From NCBI GenBank assembly GCA_945865705.1, contig CAMBEY010000209.1:1-5404 (forward strand): a stretch of DNA of 5,404 nucleotides. The letters are read 5' to 3'. The position numbers were made by a program, and so were the translations under genes. Positions within the stretch are counted from its first letter, which is position 1; every line of letters starts with the position of its first letter. The DNA comes from Candidatus Sulfopaludibacter sp. SbA3 (lineage in GTDB: Bacteria; Acidobacteriota; Terriglobia; 2-12-FULL-54-10). Below, one piece after another: positions 1 to 4,643 of this stretch. The notes under the pieces were generated by a model. The model did not search any database. It was given only the letters and a program-made list of their open reading frames with translations, and had not been told where the DNA came from.

Positions 1-581
1 CGGGCAGCAAAGTGAAGCGTTGGAGTGATATGCGGCCCACTTGGCCCGCGCGCGAAATTCATTTCTTTGGCGCAGGCACGGACTCTGGGACGTTCGATTA
101 TTTCACGGAAGCTATTAACGGTAAGGCCAAGGCGATTCGCGGCGATTACAGCGCCAGCGAGGATGACAATGTTCTGGTGCAAGGCATCGCCGGAGATGTG
201 GATGCCATCGGCTTCTTTGGTTTCGCCTACTACGCCGCCAACAGGGACAAGCTAAAATTGGTTGCGGTGGACAATGGCGCCGGTCCCATCCTGCCTTCCC
301 CAGAAACAATTCGCGACGGTAGCTATGCGCCGCTCTCCCGTCCCGTTTTTATTTATGTCGCGGCCAAAGCCGAGGCTCGTCCAGAAGTAAAGGCGTTTGT
401 CGATTTCTACCTCGCCCAGGGTGGGCCGCTGGCTACAGAAGTCGGTTATATCCAGCTTCCGGATACTATCGGCGGTTTGGTAAAGCAGCGTTGGGATAGT
501 AAAATGGCCGGGAGCGTTTTCCATGGAAACGCGAAAGAAGGGCAGTTGAACCTGGAAGCATTATTGCAAACTAGCAAATAG
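1..581 (+). CDS. pstS: Phosphate ABC transporter substrate-binding protein PstS (5' part missing)
   Basis: Periplasmic or lipoprotein phosphate-binding subunit that delivers inorganic phosphate to the PstCA permease. The reading frame is already open at the left edge (codons from position 3: Gly, Ser, Lys), so the gene starts outside the window; the GTG at 12 is internal. About 192 C-terminal residues are visible, whereas the family is usually 300-350 aa. The fragment contains the conserved phosphate-ligand segment GTDSGTFDYF (Asp-Ser-Gly-Thr coded at 81-92), then SEDDNVLVQGI and PLSRPVFIYV, all typical of the PstS/SphX branch of the PBP superfamily. The signal peptide and N-terminal lobe lie outside the window. 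It ends with TAG, 18 nt before pstC, and heads a pstSCAB-phoU operon. Family assignment is firm; the SphX-like subgroup is my inference from recalled sequences. Confidence 0.95.
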   Translation, partial: GSKVKRWSDMRPTWPAREIHFFGAGTDSGTFDYFTEAINGKAKAIRGDYSASEDDNVLVQGIAGDVDAIGFFGFAYYAANRDKLKLVAVDNGAGPILPSPETIRDGSYAPLSRPVFIYVAAKAEARPEVKAFVDFYLAQGGPLATEVGYIQLPDTIGGLVKQRWDSKMAGSVFHGNAKEGQLNLEALLQTSK

Positions 582-599
582 CGATCGACAAAACTTTGC

Positions 600-1532
600 T
601 TGAGTACTACAGCCACAAGTCGCACTGCGCTCGATAGCCTTCGCGTACAGGGACATCGTCGATGGGTGGAGGAAGCCATCCGTCTGGCGATGTTCCTGTG
701 CGCGTTCCTTTCAGTGGTCACCACGGTGGGGATCATCTGGGTATTGGTGCGCGAAGCCTCCGCCTTCTTCTTTGCTGTTTCACCCATCGAGTTTTTGACC
801 GGAACGCGCTGGGCTCCGCTGATCGAGCCGAGGTCCTATGGCGTGCTCCCTCTCGTTTGCGGAACTCTTCTGGTAGTGGCCGGAGCCGCCCTGGTCAGCT
901 TGCCCTTGGGGCTGGCGAGCGGTATCTTCCTAAGCGAGTACGCGTCGAATCGTTCGCGCAATATCCTCAAGCCAATTCTGGAGATTCTGGCTGGAGTCCC
1001 GACAGTCGTCTACGGGTACTTTGCCCTCACTTTTGTAACACCTCAGTTGATGCGTGTGCTGCCGCAGACCCAAGTCTTCAATGCGGCCAGCGCTGCATTT
1101 GTGGTCGGCATCATGATTCTGCCCATGGTGTGCTCGCTCTGCGACGATGCCTGCCGCGCGGTGCCACAATCGCTGCGCAACGCTGGCTACGCGCTGGGGG
1201 CAACTGAGCTGGAAGTTTCCACGCAGGTGGTTTTGCCCGGCGCTCTCTCGGGCGTGCTGGCTTCGTTTGTGCTGGCACTCTCCCGCGCAATCGGCGAGAC
1301 CATGGCGGTTACCTTGGCTGCCGGCGCCACTCCTAGGCTGACCATGAATCCGCTCGAAAGCATTCAGACCATGACGGCTTACATCGTCCAGGTGTCGCTC
1401 GGCGACACTCCAGCGGGCAGCATCTCCTATCAAGCTATATTCGCTGTCGGAGCCTTGTTGTTTGTGATCACTCTAGTAATGAACTTGCTGGCGAATCGAG
1501 TATTGCGGCGTTTCCGTGAGGTCTATGAATGA
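600..1532 (+). CDS. pstC: Phosphate ABC transporter permease PstC
   Basis: One of the two inner-membrane permease subunits of the Pst phosphate importer; it pairs with PstA to form the channel. The product is 310 aa, a normal length. Hydrophobic segments can be read at about residues 27-50, 80-112, 130-150, 163-180, 212-242 and 278-300, giving the six-helix MetI-like fold. The cytoplasmic EAA loop that docks on PstB lies at about 182-218 (CRAVPQSLRNAGYALGAT), followed by LSRAIGETMAV, a hallmark of Pst permeases. The start is TTG at 600. It is the only start available after the in-frame TAG that ends pstS and before GTG 666 (residue 23), which would leave a shorter N-terminus. No clear Shine-Dalgarno precedes the TTG, so translation may depend on coupling to pstS. 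The stop overlaps the pstA start by 4 nt. Confidence 0.95.
   Translation: MSTTATSRTALDSLRVQGHRRWVEEAIRLAMFLCAFLSVVTTVGIIWVLVREASAFFFAVSPIEFLTGTRWAPLIEPRSYGVLPLVCGTLLVVAGAALVSLPLGLASGIFLSEYASNRSRNILKPILEILAGVPTVVYGYFALTFVTPQLMRVLPQTQVFNAASAAFVVGIMILPMVCSLCDDACRAVPQSLRNAGYALGATELEVSTQVVLPGALSGVLASFVLALSRAIGETMAVTLAAGATPRLTMNPLESIQTMTAYIVQVSLGDTPAGSISYQAIFAVGALLFVITLVMNLLANRVLRRFREVYE
1516..1531 (+). promoter_or_regulatory. Ribosome binding site and ATGA overlap for pstA
   Basis: GTGAGG at 1516-1521 lies 7 nt before the ATG at 1529 inside the end of pstC. The ATG shares bases with the pstC stop (ATGA), the classic layout for translational coupling. This supports the 1529 start over the in-frame ATG pair at residues 25-26. 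Confidence 0.6.
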
Positions 1533-2422
1533 GCGAAGCGGCCACACTTTTGCTGAAGTCGGAAGGGTCCAACCTGCAGCGGCGGCATCGTCGAAGCCGG
1601 ATGATGAAAACTTTCTTCCAGGTAGCCACCTGGACGGGAGTCCTCATGTTGGCCATTCTGCTGATTCAGATTTCATGGCAGGCAATGGGCTGGCTTGATT
1701 TCCAGTTTCTAACCAGTTTTCCCTCGCGGTTTGCGGAAAAGGCGGGTATCAAGGCGGCTCTGTGGGGTACCATCTGGCTGATCCTGCTTACCGCGGTCAT
1801 CTCCATTCCCATTGGCGTTGGCGCGGCGGTCTATCTGGAAGAATACGCGCGGCCCAATTGGTTGAACACCACGATAGAAATCAATATCGCCAACCTCGCC
1901 GGGACCCCGTCGATTGTCTATGGTATTCTCGGTTTGGCGCTATTTGTTCGTTGGTTTGGCCTGGGCAGAAGCTTGCTGGCTGGCGCATTGACCATGAGCT
2001 TGTTGATTTTGCCGGTAACCATAATGGCCAGCCGTGAGGCGTTGCGGGCTGTTCCCAAATCGATTCGCCTGGCCTCATTCGCCTTAGGCGCTACCCAGTG
2101 GAACACGATTCGTCATCACGTGTTGCCGGCGGCGTTGCCGGGGATTATGACCGGAATCATTTTGGCGTTGTCTCGAGCCATCGGGGAGTCTGCTCCGCTG
2201 GTAATGATTGGGGCGCTTAGCTATGTGGCATTTACTCCGAATGGTCCCATGGATTCCTTCAGCGCCTTGCCCATTCAGATATTCAACTGGGCATCACGCC
2301 CGCAGAAAGAGTTTTACAGTCTGGCCGCCGCCGGCATTGTCGTATTGCTGCTAGTCTTGTTGACAATGAACGCGGCAGCCATCTGGATTCGCGCACGGGC
2401 GCAGAAAGACTCACGATGGTAA
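1529..2422 (+). CDS. pstA: Phosphate ABC transporter permease PstA
   Basis: Second inner-membrane permease subunit of the Pst importer, partner of PstC. The product is 297 aa, usual for the family. It has a basic N-terminus (QRRHRRSR at 17-24, expected to stay in the cytoplasm) and hydrophobic segments at about 28-50, 75-102, 122-141, 149-167, 202-233 and 264-287. The PstA-typical motif AGTPSIVYGILGLALFV is at about 124-140. The EAA loop is at about 168-206 (REALRAVPKSIRLASFALGAT), then LSRAIGESAPLVMIGA, which distinguishes PstA from PstC (GESAPL versus GETMAV). It overlaps pstC by 4 nt and pstB by 7 nt, so co-translation with both is likely. Nothing is missing or broken. Confidence 0.95.
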   Translation: MSEAATLLLKSEGSNLQRRHRRSRMMKTFFQVATWTGVLMLAILLIQISWQAMGWLDFQFLTSFPSRFAEKAGIKAALWGTIWLILLTAVISIPIGVGAAVYLEEYARPNWLNTTIEINIANLAGTPSIVYGILGLALFVRWFGLGRSLLAGALTMSLLILPVTIMASREALRAVPKSIRLASFALGATQWNTIRHHVLPAALPGIMTGIILALSRAIGESAPLVMIGALSYVAFTPNGPMDSFSALPIQIFNWASRPQKEFYSLAAAGIVVLLLVLLTMNAAAIWIRARAQKDSRW

Positions 2423-3219
2423 AAGAGTCTGAAATGACGGCGAGTGATACGGCGCAGCCTCCGGTTGTCGGGGGATCCATACTGGAAGCCGTTGCTTTGA
2501 GCATTTGCTACGGAAGCGTTCCCGCCGTGCGCAAAATCAATTTGGCCATCGCGGAACGGCAGATCACGGCCATCATCGGTCCTTCCGGTTGTGGCAAGAG
2601 CACCTTCTTGCGTGCCTTCAATCGGATGAATGACTTTATCCCAGCGGTTTCCACGGAAGGCCAGGCGCTCTACAGAGGGGTCAACCTTTACTCTCCTGAT
2701 ATCGATCCCGTTGAAGTGCGGCGGCGTATCGGCATGGTGTTTCAAAAACCCAACCCCTTTCCCCGGTCCATCGCCAAAAACGTTTCCTGGGGACCTTCCA
2801 TTAATGGACACACTGGTAACCTGGCGGAGTTGGTTGAAAGCTCGTTGCGCAAGGCCGCTTTATGGGACGAAGTGAAGGACAAGCTCGGTCAGAGCGGTTT
2901 GGCGCTCTCCGGCGGGCAGCAACAGCGGTTGTGCATCGCGCGAGCCATTGCCCTGGAGCCGGATGTGATTCTCATGGACGAGCCTTGCTCGGCTCTTGAT
3001 CCAGCATCCACGGCGCGCATTGAGGACCTCCTGTTCGAATTGAAGGAACGGTACACGATCGTCATTGTTACTCACAACATGCAGCAAGCCGCGCGGCTTT
3101 CGGACTGGACGGCGTTTTTCTCCGCTGGAGACTTGATCGAATTTGGGTCGACAAAGGAAATATTTACTCGCCCGCGCAAACGCGAGACGGAAGACTACAT
3201 CACCGGAAAATTCGGTTAA
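2416..3219 (+). CDS. pstB: Phosphate ABC transporter ATP-binding protein PstB
   Basis: Cytoplasmic ATPase that powers phosphate import through PstCA. The product is 267 aa with a complete ABC set: Walker A GPSGCGKST (55-63), Q-loop VFQKPNPFP (108-116), signature LSGGQQQR (164-171), Walker B VILMDEP (184-190), D-loop SALD (192-195) and H-loop VTH (218-220). The KPNPFP stretch after the Q-loop and the C-terminal TEDYITGKFG are specific to PstB among ABC ATPases. The start at 2416 overlaps pstA by 7 nt. An in-frame ATG at 2434 (residue 7) is an alternative with an equally weak Shine-Dalgarno (AAGAG), and the first 20 or so residues are not conserved, so the exact start is uncertain. All catalytic residues I can check are intact. 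Confidence 0.96.
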   Translation: MVKESEMTASDTAQPPVVGGSILEAVALSICYGSVPAVRKINLAIAERQITAIIGPSGCGKSTFLRAFNRMNDFIPAVSTEGQALYRGVNLYSPDIDPVEVRRRIGMVFQKPNPFPRSIAKNVSWGPSINGHTGNLAELVESSLRKAALWDEVKDKLGQSGLALSGGQQQRLCIARAIALEPDVILMDEPCSALDPASTARIEDLLFELKERYTIVIVTHNMQQAARLSDWTAFFSAGDLIEFGSTKEIFTRPRKRETEDYITGKFG

Positions 3220-3247
3220 CATTCCTTGTCTTACACCCTGGGACACT

Positions 3248-3910
3248 TTGGCACACCATTTACAAATTGAGATTGCGCGCCTGAAACGCCGTCTATTGAC
3301 CATCGGCGAGACTGTGGCGATGACTGTGCAGAAGGCGGTTACCGCCGTTCTGGAGCGCCGCGCTGGTCTGGCCGAGGAGGTCATACTCAGCGACAATCGT
3401 ATTAATCTGGGCGAAGTCGAGATCGAAGAGGAGTGCCTGAAGCTGCTGGCTCTTTATCAGCCGGTGGCGGCCGATCTTCGCTTCATCGCTGCGGTGATGC
3501 GTATCAACAATGATCTGGAACGCATGGGAGATGGGGCGGTAAATATCGCCGAGCACGCCCAAGCCTTGGCCAAGTCAGAGCCTCTCGTATACCCGCCCCA
3601 AATTGAGCAAATGACCGCGGCCACCATGCGCATGCTGTTGGGAAGCCTCGACTCCTTCGTCAAGGCGGACCCTTATGCCGCGAGAGAAATCTGTGCGGCA
3701 GACGACGAAGTGGACGACTATAATCGCAGCGTCATTGAACAGGTCTGGCAGATGATGAAACAGGATTCAGCCACGATTGAACGGGCCACGCATCTGTTTT
3801 CTGTTTCCCGCCATCTTGAAAGGATTGCCGATCACGCCACCAACATCGCCGAAGATGTGGTTTATATGGTTGAAGGCGTCATCATTCGCCACCACCTGGT
3901 GGGTCGGTAG
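3248..3910 (+). CDS. phoU: Phosphate signalling and transport regulator PhoU
   Basis: Cytoplasmic all-helical protein that links the PstSCAB transporter to the PhoR/PhoB-type two-component system and keeps Pho genes off when phosphate is plentiful. With the TTG at 3248 the product is 220 aa, the normal size. It has two PhoU repeats, each with the acidic metal-binding type motif: LERMGDGAVNIAE at about 80-92 and LERIADHATNIAED at about 190-203. The frame is open further upstream to a TTG at 3143, but that would overlap pstB by 77 nt and add unconserved basic residues. From 3248 the protein begins MAHHLQIEIARLKRRLLTIG, which fits the family's first helix. A weak GGGA (3239-3242) lies before the TTG. 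The gene is 28 nt after pstB and is the last gene of the operon in view. No phoR or phoB is visible. Confidence 0.93.
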   Translation: MAHHLQIEIARLKRRLLTIGETVAMTVQKAVTAVLERRAGLAEEVILSDNRINLGEVEIEEECLKLLALYQPVAADLRFIAAVMRINNDLERMGDGAVNIAEHAQALAKSEPLVYPPQIEQMTAATMRMLLGSLDSFVKADPYAAREICAADDEVDDYNRSVIEQVWQMMKQDSATIERATHLFSVSRHLERIADHATNIAEDVVYMVEGVIIRHHLVGR

Positions 3911-3981
3911 ACGGACAAGCAAAATCCCGCATCATCATAATTATTTCAACTCATATTCGCGTTGGATGGACCTTGCTCTGC

Positions 3982-4011
3982 TTGACCCGTGAGTACAGCC
4001 GTCGCTAAAAT
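3982..4011 (+). promoter_or_regulatory. Predicted sigma70-type promoter for acpP-fabF
   Basis: TTGACC (3982-3987, five of six consensus bases) and TAAAAT (4006-4011, five of six) are separated by 18 nt on the + strand, in the only sizeable gap before acpP. If used, transcription would begin near 4018 and leave an untranslated leader of about 230 nt. The prediction comes from motif matching only; phylum-specific promoter rules could differ. TACAAT at 4114-4119 is an alternative -10, but it lacks a good -35. Confidence 0.5.
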
Positions 4012-4076
4012 CGTTCGGTGGTGAAATGCTGGGATCTCTTGGGACCATTGGAGTTGCCGGTGATTCGCGGCGGTTC

Positions 4077-4118
4077 TTTGCAGTACAAGGTACTGTCATC
4101 CGGAAATTTGCAGTACAA
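4077..4118. repeat. Pair of 12-bp direct repeats, 30 bp apart
   Basis: TTTGCAGTACAA occurs at 4077-4088 and again, identically, at 4107-4118. The start-to-start distance is exactly 30 bp, close to three turns of B-DNA, so two protein copies would sit on the same face of the helix. The pair lies downstream of the predicted promoter and upstream of acpP. The likeliest role is a tandem operator for a fatty-acid gene regulator, but no known operator is recognised, so this is inference. Confidence 0.5.
4081..4095. promoter_or_regulatory. Perfect inverted repeat, possible operator
   Basis: CAGTAC and GTACTG are perfect reverse complements separated by AAG, giving a 15-bp dyad within and just past the first direct repeat. 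The second repeat copy begins with the same CAGTAC but its right half is degenerate (AGACAG). The size and symmetry suit a dimeric DNA-binding repressor, and a small RNA hairpin is the alternative. Confidence 0.4.
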
Positions 4119-4178
4119 TAGACAGTTTTAGACCAGTAGTGGGTGCGGTCCGTGACAGTTGTCTGAATGAAACGTCTC

Positions 4179-4192
4179 CAGCGGAGCCGCTG
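4179..4192 (+). other. Short hairpin in the acpP leader
   Basis: CAGCGG and CCGCTG are perfect complements with 2 nt between, in practice a 5-bp stem with a 4-nt loop. It sits about 50 nt before the acpP ribosome binding site. There is no T-run, so it is not a terminator. It may only shape the leader RNA. Confidence 0.35.
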
Positions 4193-4240
4193 AAACTGAC
4201 TGAATCGGATTGCGATCAGATAGCATCATTTATCTAAGAG

Positions 4241-4249
4241 GGAGGGGCC
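4241..4249 (+). promoter_or_regulatory. Strong ribosome binding site for acpP
   Basis: GGAGGGG at 4241-4247 closely matches the Shine-Dalgarno sequence and is set a few bases before the ATG at 4250. It is the strongest such site in the window, as expected for the very abundant acyl carrier protein. Its good condition suggests that the gene was recently, or still is, under selection. Confidence 0.75.
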
Positions 4250-4432
4250 ATGGCCTCGATTGAAGAGAAAGTAAAGCAGATTATCGTTGAGCAGCTGGGA
4301 GTGGAAGAGTCGGAGGTTACGCCGACTGCCTCTTTTGTGGACGACCTGGGAGCCGACTCGCTCGATACCGTTGAGTTGGTAATGGCGCTCGAGGAGTCCT
4401 TCGAGATAACCATTCCCGACGAGGATGCGTAA
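4250..4432 (+). CDS. acpP: Acyl carrier protein, interrupted by a stop at codon 61
   Basis: Small acidic carrier that holds growing acyl chains on a 4'-phosphopantetheine arm in type II fatty-acid synthesis. The first 60 residues align without gaps to the E. coli ACP as I recall it: LGVEESEV around 16-23, DDLGADSLDTVELVMALEE at 31-49 with the phosphopantetheine Ser37 in DSL, and IPDEDA at 55-60. Codon 61 is TAA (4430-4432) where E. coli has Glu. The 60-aa product would lack the end of helix III and all of helix IV, and would probably not fold or work. In-frame codons after the stop encode the missing tail, so an intact 78-79 aa gene is one base away (GAA to TAA). A real nonsense mutation, a sequencing error or readthrough are all possible. 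The gene is followed by fabF, the usual partner. Confidence 0.9.
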   Translation: MASIEEKVKQIIVEQLGVEESEVTPTASFVDDLGADSLDTVELVMALEESFEITIPDEDA

Positions 4433-4489
4433 AAAATTAAGACCGTCAAGCAGGCCATTGATTACATTCAGTCGCATTCGAAAAGCTAG
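4430..4489 (+). pseudogene. acpP: Stranded 3' end of acpP, in frame after the premature TAA
   Basis: After TAA the same frame reads KIKTVKQAIDYIQSHSKS and then TAG at 4487-4489. This corresponds to E. coli ACP residues 62-78 (KITTVQAAIDYINGHQA), the end of helix III and helix IV. Because the frame is unchanged across the stop, the lesion is a base substitution and not an insertion or deletion in the six-A run at 4431-4436. No start codon or ribosome binding site would let this tail be made on its own. Confidence 0.85.
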
Positions 4490-4506
4490 GCACCATACTT
4501 AGCCTA

Positions 4507-4522
4507 CCGGAGATTTCTCCGG
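4507..4522 (+). promoter_or_regulatory. Short GC-rich hairpin after acpP
   Basis: CCGGAG and CTCCGG flank ATTT, forming a perfect 6-bp stem with a 4-nt loop (7 complementary bases if the loop closes to TT). It begins 17 nt after the acpP TAG at 4489. No T-run follows, so it is unlikely to be an intrinsic terminator. An mRNA stability or processing element between acpP and fabF is more plausible. Confidence 0.5.
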
Positions 4523-4544
4523 GACAATTGATTGGGCCTTTCCT

Positions 4545-4610
4545 GGAGGGCTGCTCCGGCCTGCATCCAGCAAGGTTGGAGATTTGGGTGCAGTCCGGAG
4601 CTTCTCCTCC
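4545..4610 (+). promoter_or_regulatory. Large imperfect hairpin between acpP and fabF
   Basis: GCTCCGG (4553-4559) pairs with CCGGAGC (4595-4601). After one C/T mismatch, CTGCATCC (4561-4568) pairs with GGGTGCAG (4586-4593) through one G-T wobble, around a 17-nt loop. GGAGG (4545-4549) and CCTCC (4606-4610) can extend the base across an internal loop. A competing fold pairs GGGTGC (4586-4591) with GCACCC (4611-4616). No T-run follows. It lies 25 nt upstream of the fabF Shine-Dalgarno. It may set the ratio of ACP to FabF through RNA processing, or it may be an extragenic palindromic element. Confidence 0.5.
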
Positions 4611-4634
4611 GCACCCGTTGCGTAATTCTACATA

Positions 4635-4643
4635 AAGGATGAT
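4635..4643 (+). promoter_or_regulatory. Ribosome binding site for fabF
   Basis: AAGGA at 4635-4639 is 4 nt before the ATG at 4644. This selects that ATG as the fabF start, and the resulting N-terminus (MGRRVVITGVGLVT) matches the family exactly. Confidence 0.7.

Larger units (their letters stand above)
3911..4249 (+). other. Non-coding gap between phoU and acpP
   Basis: The 339 nt between the two operons hold no reading frame I recognise as a gene. The short frames here either continue out of phoU in another frame or lack a credible start. The first 70 nt are AT-rich without a clear GC-rich hairpin plus T-run, so I see no classical terminator for the pst operon. The rest contains a predicted promoter, a direct-repeat pair with a dyad, a small hairpin and the acpP ribosome binding site, each listed separately. 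Confidence 0.7.

Noticed and set aside
662..1207. 181-codon + strand frame inside pstC
   Set aside because: Its sequence is low in recognisable motifs and rich in Arg, Ser and Cys, as expected of an out-of-frame reading of pstC, which is itself clearly conserved.
2314..2811. 165-codon minus-strand frame across pstA and pstB
   Set aside because: It is fully antisense to two conserved genes, has no family resemblance and no ribosome binding site that stands out.
3143..3247. Longer PhoU with a 35-residue N-terminal extension
   Set aside because: It would overlap the conserved 3' end of pstB by 77 nt and add residues not known in the family. TTG 3248 gives a normal PhoU start.
2860..3396. 178-codon minus-strand frame across pstB and phoU
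   Set aside because: It is the complement of conserved coding sequence, with Arg/Ser-rich composition typical of shadow frames.
3777..3992. 71-codon frame running from phoU into the gap
   Set aside because: It starts inside the conserved second PhoU repeat in another frame and has no conserved motif.
4077..4118. CRISPR-like or mobile-element repeat
   Set aside because: There are only two 12-bp copies with an 18-bp spacer, no transposase or cas gene and no flanking target duplication. An operator is a better fit.
4430..4432. TAA in acpP as a reassigned sense codon
   Set aside because: pstA and pstB end with TAA exactly where the families end, and a genome-wide change of meaning would extend both proteins. 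One case at a Glu position is better explained by a point change.
4431..4436. Programmed frameshift on the six-A run in acpP
   Set aside because: The ACP tail after the stop is in the original frame, so a single slip would move away from it and not restore the protein.
4507..4522. Intrinsic terminator after acpP
   Set aside because: The stem is convincing but is followed by GACAATTGATT and not a T-run, and fabF in the same direction is expected to be co-transcribed.
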